Positions 35,736 through 45,563 are shown, counted from the first letter of the stretch. The stretch is 64,000 bases of DNA from Mycobacterium sp. GA-1199 (GCF_001500045.1 NZ_LQIX01000009.1:1-64000); one strand, 5' to 3'. Notes: generated from the sequence alone by a model not told the origin. A program made the numbers and translations.

Positions 35736-37501
35736 TGGCTGATGGGGTAGGGCTGTCGGTTGGCGCCACCAACCTGGCCGCCGTCGTCGTGGGCAGATCG
35801 GCCGTGACCCGGTCGCCGGTGCTGACGTTGTTTCCGCACCGCCCGCCCGAGGTAGGCGTGCCCAGCGAGAACCGCAACCTCGACGAACGCGGGCTGATCC
35901 TGACCGATTTCGTCGACCGGGTCGGGGATCCGGTCGGCATCGTCGCCGCCGACGGTTCCACTCACAAAGCCGAGGTCGTGCTCGCCGACGCGCTGCGGGC
36001 GATGCTCCACGCGGTCGGGGGCGGCCGAAGTTCCGTCGGCAACATCGCGGTGACGCACCCGGCGCACTGGAGGCCCGCCTCCGTCGACGCGCTGCGCGGA
36101 GCGTTGGCCGCCGTGCCCGAGTTTCAGCGGCCCCGGCCGGCGCCCGTCGTCTCCGATGCGGTGGCCGCGCTGACCTCACTGCAGGACGAACCGGGGGTGC
36201 CCACCCGCGGCGTCATCGCCCTCTGCGACTTCGGGGGGACCGGTACGAGCATCAGCCTGTTCGATGCGGATAACGGTTACGCGCAGATCGGCCAGACCGT
36301 CCGCCACGACGACCTGTCCGGTGACCTGGTCGACCAGGCGCTGCTGACCCACGTCCTCGAGGATCTGTCGGCGGCCGGGGCCGTCGACCTGTCCAGTACC
36401 TCGGCGATCGGCTCGCTGTCGCGGTTGCGTGCGCAGTGTCGCGGCGCCAAGGAGCGGCTGTCCACCGCGGCGTTCACCTCGCTGGTGGCCGAATTGCCCG
36501 GGCACCGCAGCGATGTGCGGCTGACGCGCACCGAACTCGACGAGGTGCTGAGCGGACCTCTCACGGGGTTTGCCAACACCCTGCAGGAAACCCTGGAGCG
36601 CAACGGTATTCGTGAACTGGCGGCCGTGGCGTCGGTCGGCGGCGGGGCGCGAATCCCGGTCGTCACCACCACGCTCTCGGAGCGGTTTCGGGCGCCGGTG
36701 ATCACGTCGGCCCACCCCGAATTGGCTGCGGCGGTGGGCGGTGGGTTGGCCGCCGTCCGAGGCACCGTCGAGGAGGGGATGACCGCGATGTCCGCGGCTC
36801 CCGGGGCCGGTGCTGCCGTCGCCGCGGCCACGGCGATGGCCCCCGAGGTCGGCTCCCCGGCCGACGAAGCGTCGCCACAGTCAGCAGCCTTCGGGGCATT
36901 GGCCTGGTCGGACGCCGAAGAGCTGCCCGAGGTCGCGGCAACCGATCCCTACGACTATGGACCGCCCGCGGCCGGCGCCGCCGACGTGCGCCCGCAGATG
37001 CAGTTCGACGACGAATCCTGGGACGACCTGCCGCCGCGACCGGTGCCCTGGTACCGCAATCCCGCGGTACCGCTGGCCGGTGGCGTCCTCGTGGTGCTGG
37101 CCGCGCTGGTGGCCGCGGTGCTGTGGGTGATGTCCGGCGACGAGTCCGCACCTGAGCCCGCGAGCACCACACCACCCATGACGGTCACCCCGCGGCCCAC
37201 GACACCGACCACCGCCGCGCCGCCGCCACCGGCCACCCAGGCGCCGCAAACCGTCTACCGGCCGCCTCCGCCGGTGACCCAGACCGTCACCGAGCCGCCT
37301 CCGTCGCCCGAGCCGCCGCCCCCGTCGCCGGAGCCATCGCCCCCGTCGCCGGAACCCCCGCCGACAACCGAGCCGCCGCCCGCCACGACTGCGCCGCCGA
37401 CGACGCAGCCACCGCCGTGGAGTCCGACCGCGCCGTACCCGACGATTCCGGGGCTGCCGTGGGTGCCCGCTCCGCAACTGCCCGGTCAACCGGCTCCGTA
37501 G
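35735..37501 (+). CDS. Hsp70-like ATPase-domain membrane protein with Pro-rich outer tail
   Basis: A 588-residue protein. Residues ~1-340 form an actin/Hsp70-like ATPase: GLSVGATNLAAVVV (phosphate 1), NIAVTHPAHWRP, ALCDFGGTGTSISLF (phosphate 2) and ASVGGGARIPVV (adenosine). There is no Hsp70 peptide-binding domain; instead an acidic linker, a membrane helix (PLAGGVLVVLAALVAAVLWVM, about 445-466) and ~115 Pro/Thr-rich residues outside. It looks like the M. tuberculosis Rv2264c type. A role coupling cytoplasmic ATP state to the envelope is inference. Confidence 0.82.
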   Translation: MADGVGLSVGATNLAAVVVGRSAVTRSPVLTLFPHRPPEVGVPSENRNLDERGLILTDFVDRVGDPVGIVAADGSTHKAEVVLADALRAMLHAVGGGRSSVGNIAVTHPAHWRPASVDALRGALAAVPEFQRPRPAPVVSDAVAALTSLQDEPGVPTRGVIALCDFGGTGTSISLFDADNGYAQIGQTVRHDDLSGDLVDQALLTHVLEDLSAAGAVDLSSTSAIGSLSRLRAQCRGAKERLSTAAFTSLVAELPGHRSDVRLTRTELDEVLSGPLTGFANTLQETLERNGIRELAAVASVGGGARIPVVTTTLSERFRAPVITSAHPELAAAVGGGLAAVRGTVEEGMTAMSAAPGAGAAVAAATAMAPEVGSPADEASPQSAAFGALAWSDAEELPEVAATDPYDYGPPAAGAADVRPQMQFDDESWDDLPPRPVPWYRNPAVPLAGGVLVVLAALVAAVLWVMSGDESAPEPASTTPPMTVTPRPTTPTTAAPPPPATQAPQTVYRPPPPVTQTVTEPPPSPEPPPPSPEPSPPSPEPPPTTEPPPATTAPPTTQPPPWSPTAPYPTIPGLPWVPAPQLPGQPAP

Positions 37502-37530
37502 CATCGTTCGGCCGCATCGCCGGCTACGGT

Positions 37531-38619
37531 TCAGGGGTTTCTCGGTTTCTTGGTCAACACCAGGTGCGCCATCGGGATCTGAGTCTTCTCGGGAGCCGCG
37601 GCGAGTCGAGCCGCCATACCTGCTTCCAGGCGATCGAAGAACTGGTCCGACCGAGGGTCGGCGGCACCGCCGTCGAGTGTGGTCGCCAGCGTCGGGAACA
37701 CCGCCGCCCTGGCGAATGACGCCCACTGTGCCCCGAAAGTCGTTGCGCTGCCATCGACTTGATACTGCTGCCAGAAGCGGTCCCCGGCGTCGAAGATCTC
37801 GAGATGTTCGATCTCGAGTTGTTCGAAGCGGCCCTTCGGAGCAAACGGCGCCAGGAAATCCTGCTCCCGCCGGCCGACGATCGGGATACCCATTCGGTGC
37901 ACCTCGTCGGCGGTCAGCAAGCCGTCGGCGGCCAGTTCGTCGATCGCGTCGACCAGCGCGTCGAGCACCGAGCGGTACCCGACCTCGCCGTTGTCGTCGA
38001 CCGCCGTCGTCATCACGACGAAACGACCGCCGCGACGCAGTTCACGACCGCGGAAGGCGATGAACTCATGCCAGTCGGTGGCGGCCTGCCTGGCGTACGC
38101 GGCGCGCACCGTCTCGTCGCGGCTGTAGGCCACGTGGACGTGGTCGGGGATCGGCGCGGGAACACGGCTGAGCCAGTGCACGGCCCAGGAACTCCAGCCG
38201 AGGTTCACACTGCTCGACGGCATGATCTGCGAGTAGAACGACCGGCCGATCGCGGAGGCGAAGGCCGCGGAGTCCTTGCTCAGGTAGGTGTCCGGATCCT
38301 CGGCGAGGGTGCGGAACAGGGCGGTGAAGTCGTTTTCCGGTACGTCGGTGTGCACGACCAGGGTGGGGTGGTCGGTGCGGGTCCGCTTGCGCACCAACGC
38401 AATTGCCGCGCAGATGGGCAGCAGCGAGTTGTGGCCGGTCGACGCGCCGTAGTCGGCGATGACGAACGGTTGCGGAGGCCTCGGGATCGGCACGGCGGCG
38501 GCCGCTTCCTCGAAGAGCTTGATCGCTCCCTGCAGACCGGCGGCCTGCAGACGCGAACCGGCGGTGTACGACCCGCTCTCCATCGGCTCGGGCCGCACGA
38601 CGATGCTGGACTCGGGCAT
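37531..38619 (-). CDS. SABATH-type carboxyl methyltransferase (fatty-acid methyltransferase-like)
   Basis: A 362-residue SAM-dependent enzyme related to plant salicylate/benzoate methyltransferases and to the mycobacterial fatty-acid O-methyltransferase. Marks: MESGSYTAGSRLQAAGL near the N-terminus, IADYGASTGHNSLLP (SAM loop), HTDVPENDFTALF, and SSSVNLGWSSWAVHWLSRVP, the substrate-side segment peculiar to this family. It would methylate a free carboxyl group to an ester. It converges with the Hsp70-like gene (29 bp apart) and diverges from a small membrane protein. Confidence 0.82.
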   Translation of the reverse strand: MPESSIVVRPEPMESGSYTAGSRLQAAGLQGAIKLFEEAAAAVPIPRPPQPFVIADYGASTGHNSLLPICAAIALVRKRTRTDHPTLVVHTDVPENDFTALFRTLAEDPDTYLSKDSAAFASAIGRSFYSQIMPSSSVNLGWSSWAVHWLSRVPAPIPDHVHVAYSRDETVRAAYARQAATDWHEFIAFRGRELRRGGRFVVMTTAVDDNGEVGYRSVLDALVDAIDELAADGLLTADEVHRMGIPIVGRREQDFLAPFAPKGRFEQLEIEHLEIFDAGDRFWQQYQVDGSATTFGAQWASFARAAVFPTLATTLDGGAADPRSDQFFDRLEAGMAARLAAAPEKTQIPMAHLVLTKKPRNP

Positions 38620-38756
38620 CGCGACCTCCGTGACGTGCGGACAACAGGTTCGGTCCTATCCGACGGTAGTCCCCGCGGGCCGTCGCTGCCGACGGAGGCC
38701 GACGTATCCGTGGCAACACCGCGCCGGCGCGGTCCCGCCCGTGCCAAACTCTGCGC

Positions 38757-39356
38757 ATGAGCGGAAGGGCCGGCCCGCGCGTCGCCGTCGTCGTCTCCGT
38801 GGTGACCCTCGTGACCGCCGTCGTCGGTTTCATCGTCACCATGGTGCTCAACGCGTTCGTCCTCGACGATTTCGACGCGTACGGCGAAGTGCCGATTCCG
38901 GGGTCCGGCAGCATCGAGTTGCCCGCGGGCGAGGTGACGGTCAGCTTCCACACCGTGACCACCGGACAGCCGACCAGTGGTTTCCCGATCCCCGCGCTCA
39001 GCATCAACATCGACGCGCCCGAGGGGGCGCCCGATCCCGTGGTGACCGAAAGTATCGGCGGGACAACCACCGTGAACAGCGACACCCATGTGCGGCTCTG
39101 GGTGGTGCAGGTGGCCGAGCCCGGCGCCTATCGCGTCTCGACCGACGGCAGCGTGAACGGATACATCGACCCGCGGCTCTCCTTCGGTCATGGCAGTTCG
39201 TACGGCTGGCTGGCGTGGTTGTTCGGCGGGTTGGCCGCGCTGGGGGTGCTGGGGCTCATCGCCGCTCTGGTCTGGTCGGCCCGCGCGGCCAAGGTGGCGC
39301 GTCCGCTGGCCGAGACCGAGTTCGAGACGGAGAAGCGCCGCATACTGGGGGACTAG
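38757..39356 (+). CDS. Two-helix membrane protein with extracytoplasmic domain
   Basis: A 199-residue protein: N-terminal helix (VAVVVSVVTLVTAVVGFIVTMVL), a ~115-residue beta-rich loop outside (GSIELPAGEVTVSFHTV, VTESIGGTTTVNSDTHVRLWVVQV), a second helix (WLAWLFGGLAALGVLGLIAALVW) and a charged cytoplasmic tail. The outer part is reminiscent of mycobacterial envelope proteins of unknown role. Its stop directly abuts the stop of the convergent metallo-hydrolase. Confidence 0.78.
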   Translation: MSGRAGPRVAVVVSVVTLVTAVVGFIVTMVLNAFVLDDFDAYGEVPIPGSGSIELPAGEVTVSFHTVTTGQPTSGFPIPALSINIDAPEGAPDPVVTESIGGTTTVNSDTHVRLWVVQVAEPGAYRVSTDGSVNGYIDPRLSFGHGSSYGWLAWLFGGLAALGVLGLIAALVWSARAAKVARPLAETEFETEKRRILGD

Positions 39357-39986
39357 CTAGTGCCCGCGGGCCACCCACTCGTCGTAGTTGACCAGTTCAT
39401 CGCCGATGGTGGTGGAATCGCCGTGACCGGTGTAGACGACGGTGTGGTCGGGCAGCTTTCCCAGTCGCCCGGAGATCGACTCGAGGATGGTGGGGAAGTC
39501 CGAGAACGAGCGCCCGGTCGCGCCCGGCCCGCCCTGAAAAAGGGTGTCGCCGGAGAACACCGCGTTCAACTCGGGCGCATGCCAGCACACCGAACCCGGC
39601 GAATGCCCGGGTGTGTGCAGCGCGCGAAGCTCGGTACCCGCGACGTGCAGGGTGTCGCCGTCGGACACGGTGCGGAAGTCGCTGTCCGGGTGCGTCATTC
39701 GCCACAGCATGTCGTCGGCCGGGTGCATCAGCACCGGCGCGTCGAGTGCCTGGCCCAGTTCGGGTGCGACCGTCACATGGTCGTTGTGTCCGTGCGTGCA
39801 CACGACCGCGACCACATGCCGGCCGCCGACCGCGTTGACGATCGGTCCCGCGTCGTGCGCCGCGTCGAACACGACCACCTCGGAATCGTCGCCGACGATC
39901 CAGATGTTGTTGTCGACTTCCCAACTGCCGCCGTCGAGTTCGAAGGTGCCATGGGTGACCACCCGGCCGATCGGTCCGCCGTTCAC
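39357..39986 (-). CDS. Metallo-beta-lactamase-fold hydrolase linked to MscR
   Basis: A 209-residue MBL-fold enzyme with CTHGHNDHV (zinc site), [16 protein letters not shown] and YTGHGD as later metal ligands: a glyoxalase II-like layout. GTG 39986 overlaps the mscR stop (GTGA), matching the M. tuberculosis Rv2259-Rv2260 pair. A likely job is hydrolysis of a mycothiol thioester such as S-formylmycothiol produced by MscR; this is inferred from context. Confidence 0.87.
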   Translation of the reverse strand: MNGGPIGRVVTHGTFELDGGSWEVDNNIWIVGDDSEVVVFDAAHDAGPIVNAVGGRHVVAVVCTHGHNDHVTVAPELGQALDAPVLMHPADDMLWRMTHPDSDFRTVSDGDTLHVAGTELRALHTPGHSPGSVCWHAPELNAVFSGDTLFQGGPGATGRSFSDFPTILESISGRLGKLPDHTVVYTGHGDSTTIGDELVNYDEWVARGH

Positions 39987-41071
39987 TTCAACACCACCAC
40001 CGATCGCAATACCTCGCCCTTGTGCATCTTGTGGAATGCCTCCTCGACGTCGTCGATGCCGATGCGTTCGGTGACGAACTTCTCCAATGGCAGCCGACCT
40101 TGCAGGTACAAGCTGATCAGGGTGGGGAAGTCGCGCTCGGGTAGGCAGTCGCCGTACCACGACGACTTCAGTGAGCCGCCGCGCGAGAAGAAGTCGATCA
40201 GCGGCATCTCCAGCGTCATGTCGGGAGTCGGAACACCCACCAAGACAACGGTTCCCGCGAGGTCGCGGGCGTAGAACGCCTGCTTCCAGGTCTCCGGCCG
40301 GCCGACCGCGTCGATAACCACGTCGGCGCCGAAGCCGTCGGTGAGGTCGGTGATGGTCTCCACCGGGTCGAGTTCGCGGGCGTTGATGGTGTGGGTGGCG
40401 CCGAAGTCGCGCGCCCACTCGAGCTTCTTGGTGTCGGTGTCGACGGCGATGATGCGCTTGGCGCCGACCAGGGCGGACCCGGCGATGGCGGCGTCGCCGA
40501 CGCCGCCGCAGCCGATCACGGCGACGGTGTCGTCGCGGGTCACCGCGCCCGTGTTGACGGCGGCGCCGAGCCCGGCCATCACGCCGCAGCCCAGCAGTCC
40601 GGCCACGGCGGGGTCGGCGGCGGGATCGACCTTGGTGCACTGCCCTTCGTGCACCAGCGTCTTGTCGGCGAACGCGCCGATGCCCAGGGCCGGGGTCAGC
40701 TCCGTGCCGTCGGTCAGCGTCATCTTCTGCGCGGCGTTGTGGGTGTCAAAGCACAGGTGCGGACGGCCGCGCTTACATGCCCGACACTGGCCGCACACCG
40801 CGCGCCAGTTGAGGATCACGAAATCGCCGGGCTCGACGTTGGTGACACCTGCTCCGACGGATTCGACGGTGCCCGCGGCCTCATGGCCGAGCAGGAAAGG
40901 GAATTCGTCATTGATGCCGCCCTCCCGGTAGGTCAGGTCGGTGTGGCAGACCCCGCACGCCGTGACGTCGACCACCACCTCGCCCGGACCCGGGTCGGGG
41001 ATCACGATGTCCACGACTTCGACCGGCTCGTCCTTCTTTCGTGAGATCACTCCGCGCACCGTTTGACTCAT
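39983..41071 (-). CDS. mscR: Mycothiol-dependent formaldehyde dehydrogenase / S-nitrosomycothiol reductase
   Basis: A 362-residue zinc alcohol dehydrogenase of the class III-like mycothiol branch. Catalytic zinc: ACGVCHTD and GHEAAG, with Cys later in [10 protein letters not shown]; structural zinc: [18 protein letters not shown]-binding loop [14 protein letters not shown]. It oxidises S-hydroxymethylmycothiol (from formaldehyde) and reduces S-nitrosomycothiol. Length and motifs match mycobacterial MscR, and the coupled downstream MBL hydrolase supports the call. Confidence 0.93.
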   Translation of the reverse strand: MSQTVRGVISRKKDEPVEVVDIVIPDPGPGEVVVDVTACGVCHTDLTYREGGINDEFPFLLGHEAAGTVESVGAGVTNVEPGDFVILNWRAVCGQCRACKRGRPHLCFDTHNAAQKMTLTDGTELTPALGIGAFADKTLVHEGQCTKVDPAADPAVAGLLGCGVMAGLGAAVNTGAVTRDDTVAVIGCGGVGDAAIAGSALVGAKRIIAVDTDTKKLEWARDFGATHTINARELDPVETITDLTDGFGADVVIDAVGRPETWKQAFYARDLAGTVVLVGVPTPDMTLEMPLIDFFSRGGSLKSSWYGDCLPERDFPTLISLYLQGRLPLEKFVTERIGIDDVEEAFHKMHKGEVLRSVVVLK

Positions 41072-41107
41072 GACTACAACCTATCGGCTGGGGGAACACT
41101 CGGTCAC

Positions 41108-41887
41108 ATGGCTGATTCGCTTCCCGCGCTGTTCCTCTCCCACGGTGCGCCACCGCTGGTCGACGACGAGTTGTGGGTGCGTCAGCTCGCGGCTTGGGCG
41201 ACAGAGCTGCCACGGCCTGCGGCGATCCTGGTCGTGTCGGCGCACTGGGAGTCCGCGCCGCTGACGATCGGGTCGACATCGACGCAGACGCCGTTGACCT
41301 ACGACTTCTGGGGCTTCCCGCAGCGGTACTACCAGACGACCTACGACGCGCCCGGCGCCGTCGACCTCGCCGCGCGCATCGAGGCGATGCTGCCCCGCGA
41401 TGAGCCGGTGCGCCACGACCCCGATCGCAGGCTCGACCACGGCGCCTACGTTCCGCTGACGGTGATGTATCCGGATGCCGACATCCCGGTGCTGCAGATC
41501 TCGATGCCGACGCTCGACCCGCAGGCGCTGCTGCACCTGGGCGAGCGGTTGGGGCCGCTGCGCGACGAGGGCGTGCTGATCATCGGGTCCGGGTTCACGA
41601 CGCACGGTTTGCCGTTCCTCGACGACCCGTCACCGGGCGCGGAGCCGCCGGACTGGTCGACGGACTTCGACATGTGGGCGGCCGAGATGTTCGCCGCTGG
41701 CGACGTCGACGCCCTGATCGACTTCCGTCATCGGGCGCCGGGCATGCCGTATGCGCATCCCACCATCGAGCACTGGTCGCCGCTGTTCGTCGCGCTCGGC
41801 GCCTCCCGCGATCCCGCGCAGCAGGCGCGGCAGGTGATCGACGGCTACTGGATGGGTCTGGCCAAGAGGTCGCTCGAACTGATTTAG
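41108..41887 (+). CDS. DODA/LigB-type extradiol ring-cleavage dioxygenase
   Basis: A 259-residue non-haem iron (or zinc) dioxygenase of the class III extradiol family (4,5-DOPA dioxygenase/YgiD). Metal ligands and active-site histidines are visible in [33 protein letters not shown] and [14 protein letters not shown] 41108 is chosen because the family begins with P-A-L-F-L-S-H; the in-frame ATG at 41063 adds residues lying in the mscR promoter. It sits between mscR and the Rv2258c-like gene, a position I do not recall being occupied in M. tuberculosis. Confidence 0.88.
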   Translation: MADSLPALFLSHGAPPLVDDELWVRQLAAWATELPRPAAILVVSAHWESAPLTIGSTSTQTPLTYDFWGFPQRYYQTTYDAPGAVDLAARIEAMLPRDEPVRHDPDRRLDHGAYVPLTVMYPDADIPVLQISMPTLDPQALLHLGERLGPLRDEGVLIIGSGFTTHGLPFLDDPSPGAEPPDWSTDFDMWAAEMFAAGDVDALIDFRHRAPGMPYAHPTIEHWSPLFVALGASRDPAQQARQVIDGYWMGLAKRSLELI

Positions 41888-41958
41888 CCGTTGAACCGCC
41901 CGGCGCGGGACTCCGTTGTGCAATGGACATGAGTTCAGCACGCCGGAAGGAAGCCGCG

Positions 41959-43032
41959 ATGACCGATATCGACCACAGACCAGCGGACACGACCGAGGAG
42001 TTCGCCGCGCGGATGGTGTCCGCGATCGACAGCGCCAGCCTCGCCCTGCTGTTGTCGATCGGTCACCAGACCGGGTTGTGGGACACCATGGCCGATTCCG
42101 CCCCGGCCACCAGCGCCGAGCTCGCCGCGGCCGCGGGACTCAACGAACGCTACGTGCGCGAGTGGCTGGGCGGTGTGGTGACGGCGGGGGTGGTCGAGTA
42201 CGACCCCGCGGCGGGCACCTATTGGCTTCCGCCGCACCGCGCCGCGGTCCTCACCCGCGCCGCGGGCCCGGACAACTTCGCGCGGTTGGCGCAGTTCATT
42301 TCGCTGCTGGGCGAGGTCGAGCAGAAGATCATCGGCTGCTTCCGCTCGGGTGGAGGGTTGTCCTACAGCGAGTACCCGCGGTTCCACACGGTGATGGCCG
42401 AGCAGAGCGGTGAGGTGTTCGACGCCGCGCTCGTCGACGTCATCCTGCCGTTGGCACCGGGACTGCCACAGCTGCTGCGCGACGGGGCCGACGTCGCCGA
42501 CATCGGCTGCGGCAGCGGGCACGCGATCAACGTGATGGCGCAGGCGTTCCCGGCCAGCCGGTTCACCGGAATCGACTTCAGCGACGAGGGTCTCGGCGTG
42601 GGACGCGCCGAAGCGGCCCGGTTGGGACTGGCCAACGCCACCTTCGTCGCCGCCGACGTTGCGGCGCTCGACATGGCCGAAAGTTACGATGTGATAACGG
42701 TTTTCGACGCCATCCACGATCAGGCCGATCCGGCCGCCGTGCTGGCCAACATCTACCGCGCGCTCAGGCCGGGCGGCCGCCTGCTCATGGTCGACGTAAA
42801 GGCCTCGAGCAGGCTGGAGGACAACGTCGGCGCGCCGCTGGCCACCTACCTCTACACGGTCTCGACGATGCACTGCATGACGGTGTCGCTTGGCCTCGAC
42901 GGTGCGGGACTGGGCACCTGCTGGGGGCATCAGCTCGCCGCTTCAATGCTCGCAGATGCGGGCTTCAGCGATATCCAGGTGCAAGAGATCGAGACCGATC
43001 CGATCAACAACTACTACATCGCACGCAAGTAG
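41959..43032 (+). CDS. Methyltransferase with N-terminal winged-helix (Rv2258c-like)
   Basis: A 357-residue protein. The first ~90 residues form a dimerisation/winged-helix domain as in O-methyltransferases ([22 protein letters not shown]), followed by a Rossmann SAM domain with [27 protein letters not shown] and [15 protein letters not shown] 41959 has GGAAGGAA upstream; the longer frame overlaps the dioxygenase gene. Length and neighbours fit M. tuberculosis Rv2258c. Substrate unknown. Followed 10 bp later by the serine hydrolase, so likely an operon. Confidence 0.87.
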   Translation: MTDIDHRPADTTEEFAARMVSAIDSASLALLLSIGHQTGLWDTMADSAPATSAELAAAAGLNERYVREWLGGVVTAGVVEYDPAAGTYWLPPHRAAVLTRAAGPDNFARLAQFISLLGEVEQKIIGCFRSGGGLSYSEYPRFHTVMAEQSGEVFDAALVDVILPLAPGLPQLLRDGADVADIGCGSGHAINVMAQAFPASRFTGIDFSDEGLGVGRAEAARLGLANATFVAADVAALDMAESYDVITVFDAIHDQADPAAVLANIYRALRPGGRLLMVDVKASSRLEDNVGAPLATYLYTVSTMHCMTVSLGLDGAGLGTCWGHQLAASMLADAGFSDIQVQEIETDPINNYYIARK

Positions 43033-43042
43033 GCTCGGCGCG

Positions 43043-43867
43043 ATGAACGCGCTGGATCTCATGGGCGACTGGCCGGTGCCCAACGCCGCGGCCGCCGTGG
43101 TCGGACCGTCTGGGGTGCTGGCCGAGCACGGTGACCAGCGGCGACGATTTGAGCTGGCGTCGGTGACCAAGCCGCTGGCCGCACGCGCGGTGCAGGTCGG
43201 CGTCGAGGAGGGCGCGGTCGAACTCGACACCGAAGCGGGTCCGCCCGGGGCGACGGTACGTCACCTGTTGGCGCACGCGTCGGGCTACTCCATGCGCTCG
43301 GCGGAGACAATGGCCGAGCCGGGGACGCGGCGCGTCTACTCGAATTACGGGTTCGGTGTGTTGGCCGAGACCCTCGAGAAGGCGACGGGTATCGCGTTCG
43401 ACCGGTATCTGACCGAGGCAGTGTTCGAACCGCTGGGCATGTCCGACAGCGTGCTCGACGGGGGCGCGGCCGCCGCGGGTTACGGCGCGACGTCGACGGC
43501 GGCCGATCTGGCGGCGTTCGCCGCCGACTTGCTGCGGCCGGCAACGGTGTCCGCCCAACTGCACGGCGAGGCGATCTCCGTGCAGTTTCCCGGCTTGGAC
43601 GGGGTGCTGCCGGGGTTCGGTGTGCAACGGCCCAACGACTGGGGGCTGGGCTTCGAGATCCGCGGCGACAAGTCCCCGCATTGGACGGGCGAGGAGAACT
43701 CCGCGCGCACGTTCGGGCATTTCGGCCAGTCAGGGACGTTTTTGTGGGTCGATCCGGACGCCGATCTGGCGCTCGTCGTGCTCACCGATCGCAACTTCGG
43801 CGAGTGGGCGTACAAGCCGTGGCGGACGTTATCTGACGAAGTCCTGAGAGAATTTGCCGCAGACTAG
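43043..43867 (+). CDS. Beta-lactamase-like serine hydrolase (Rv2257c-like)
   Basis: A 274-residue cytosolic-looking serine hydrolase of the beta-lactamase/esterase class C type: ASVTK (SxxK nucleophile), YSNYG (YxN) and HFGQSG (HxG-like third motif), with HASGYSM and EPLGMSDS in between. No signal peptide at ATG 43043, so esterase or amidase activity inside the cell is more likely than antibiotic resistance. Located 10 bp after the methyltransferase. Confidence 0.87.
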   Translation: MNALDLMGDWPVPNAAAAVVGPSGVLAEHGDQRRRFELASVTKPLAARAVQVGVEEGAVELDTEAGPPGATVRHLLAHASGYSMRSAETMAEPGTRRVYSNYGFGVLAETLEKATGIAFDRYLTEAVFEPLGMSDSVLDGGAAAAGYGATSTAADLAAFAADLLRPATVSAQLHGEAISVQFPGLDGVLPGFGVQRPNDWGLGFEIRGDKSPHWTGEENSARTFGHFGQSGTFLWVDPDADLALVVLTDRNFGEWAYKPWRTLSDEVLREFAAD

Positions 43868-43977
43868 CGCAACAGGCGCCTCACAAGGCACAATAGACAC
43901 GCACGACACAGCTGTAATTTTCGGTTTCAAGAGGCCGCTTGGGGAAGACGTCCCTCGTGGAGCCGAAGGAGTGGCAA

Positions 43978-44490
43978 ATGCGTGCGTCGAACCAGTTCGC
44001 CGAAGCGACGACGGGCGTGGTCTACATCCACGCGTCACCCGCTGCGGTGTGCCCGCATGTCGAGTGGGCGTTGTCGTCGACCCTTCAGGCGAGGGCGAAT
44101 CTCAAGTGGACTCCGCAACCGGCCATGCCGGGACAGCTGCGTGCCGTCACCAACTGGGTCGGTCCGGTAGGCACCGGTGCCGCGCTGGCCAGTGCGTTGC
44201 GGTCGTGGTCGGTGCTGCGGTTCGAGGTGACCGAGGATCCCAGCCCCGGCGTCGACGGCCATCGCTGGTGCCACACGCCGCAGCTCGGGCTGTGGAGCGG
44301 ATCGATGAGCGCCAACGGCGACGTGATCGTCGGCGAGATGCGGCTGCGCGCGATGATGGCGGCCGGCGCGGACACTCTCGCCGCCGAACTGGACTCGGTG
44401 CTGGGCACAGCGTGGGACGAGGCCTTGGAGCCGTACCGCGATGGCGGTGCGGCCGCGGAGGTGAGCTGGCTGAGCCGCGGAGTCGGGTAG
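43978..44490 (+). CDS. DUF3145 family protein (Rv2256c-like)
   Basis: A 170-residue conserved actinobacterial protein of unknown function. GVVYIHASPAAVCPHVEWALSS (read in parts), RANLKWTPQPA, ELDSVLGTAWDEALEPYR are the recognisable segments. ATG 43978 has GAAGGAG seven bases upstream. The last codons (RGVG-stop) are the first copy of a 29-30-bp tandem repeat, so its natural C-terminus is generated within the array. Confidence 0.85.
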   Translation: MRASNQFAEATTGVVYIHASPAAVCPHVEWALSSTLQARANLKWTPQPAMPGQLRAVTNWVGPVGTGAALASALRSWSVLRFEVTEDPSPGVDGHRWCHTPQLGLWSGSMSANGDVIVGEMRLRAMMAAGADTLAAELDSVLGTAWDEALEPYRDGGAAAEVSWLSRGVG

Positions 44491-44578
44491 CCGACGACAT
44501 TCGGGCAGGGAGTCGGGTAGCCGACGACATCAGGCGGGGAGTCGGGTAGCCGACGACATCAGGCGGGGAGTCGGGTAG
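44481..44578. repeat. Four tandem copies of a 29-30-bp hairpin repeat
   Basis: AGTCGGGTAG begins at 44481, 44511, 44540 and 44569 (spacings 30, 29, 29). Three copies continue with CCGACGACAT, so each holds the hairpin GTCGG-GTAG-CCGAC. The first copy supplies the stop of the DUF3145 gene. Located between two convergent genes, it could act as a multi-hairpin transcription end. Confidence 0.9.
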
Positions 44579-44648
44579 GTCTTGGTCCGGCGCGAGTGTG
44601 CGGACCCATACGCCCGAGCGGCGTGTCGGGTATGGAACCGCACGTTCG

Positions 44649-45563
44649 TCAGCGTCGCGGCGTCAGGATCCGCAGCGCCCCCGGAACGGCCGACACCTCG
44701 ACCGGTAGAGGGCACATGTACTCGCCGTCGGCGTAGGCATTGATGCCGGGGGAGTCGACGGTGATGGTCTTGGCCCGCGCGGTGCGAACCTCGTCGAGGT
44801 GTACGTGGGTGCCCTTGAACACGGTGGGAAACAACCGGATCAGCCGCGTGCGCGACGCCGAGGCCACCATCGTCACGTCGAGCAGACCGTCGGTCGGGTC
44901 GGCGTCGGGACAGATCCGCATGCCGCCGCCGTAGCTGCGGGTGTTGCCGAACGCGGCCAGCGTCAACTCCGTTGTCACTTCGTCGCCGTCGAACGACAGC
45001 CGAAACGGCAAGAGCCGCAACTTCGACAGCTCGGCCACCATCGCGAGGTTGTAGCGCATGCGGCCGTGCGGCCAGCGCATGCGGTTGGTCCGGTCGGTCA
45101 CCAGCGAGTCGAAACCGGCGGCCATCACGGTGCCGAACCATTTCTCGGTGCCGTCGACGCCGCGGATGTGGCCGAGGTCGATGGTCTTAGCGGTCTCGGC
45201 GGCCAGGCCGTCGACCACGACGTCGGCGGCGGCTTCGGGGTCGCGGGTGGGGATCTTGAACTCGCGCGCGTGGTCGTTGCCGGTGCCGGCCGGGATGACG
45301 CCCAGCGGGATGTCGGTCTGCGCAAGCACTTGCAGCGCAAGGGAAATGATGCCGTCGCCGCCGACAACGACGAGCGCGTCCATCCCGCGTTCGAGCGCAC
45401 CTTCGACGAGTTTGCGCGCGTGTTCGGCGTCGGTGCCGGCGATCGCGACGACGTCGATTCCGCGCCGATGGAATTGTGCGACAGCGCATTCGGCCGCGTG
45501 GGGTGCGCTACCGTGTCCCGAGGCGGGGTTGGTCAGCATCGTCACGCGACCGTCGATCGTCAT
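44649..45563 (-). CDS. Diacylglycerol kinase-family lipid kinase (Rv2252-like)
   Basis: A 304-residue soluble lipid kinase (DAGK_cat). TNPASGHG near the N-terminus and VVVGGDGIISLALQVL with GGDG as nucleotide site, then PLGVIPAGTGNDHAREF, the hallmark second motif. The C-terminal beta-sandwich has GFDSLVTDRTNRMR and the SPGINAYADGEYM end. M. tuberculosis Rv2252 is described as a diacylglycerol kinase influencing phosphatidylinositol mannosides. ATG overlaps the stop of the flavoprotein gene (ATGA). Confidence 0.9.
   Translation of the reverse strand: MTIDGRVTMLTNPASGHGSAPHAAECAVAQFHRRGIDVVAIAGTDAEHARKLVEGALERGMDALVVVGGDGIISLALQVLAQTDIPLGVIPAGTGNDHAREFKIPTRDPEAAADVVVDGLAAETAKTIDLGHIRGVDGTEKWFGTVMAAGFDSLVTDRTNRMRWPHGRMRYNLAMVAELSKLRLLPFRLSFDGDEVTTELTLAAFGNTRSYGGGMRICPDADPTDGLLDVTMVASASRTRLIRLFPTVFKGTHVHLDEVRTARAKTITVDSPGINAYADGEYMCPLPVEVSAVPGALRILTPRR

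Noticed and set aside
43043..43867. Secreted beta-lactamase (drug resistance)
   Set aside because: No signal peptide and class C esterase-like spacing; a cytosolic hydrolase is more likely.
44481..44578. CRISPR array
   Set aside because: Units abut one another with no variable spacers and no cas genes nearby.
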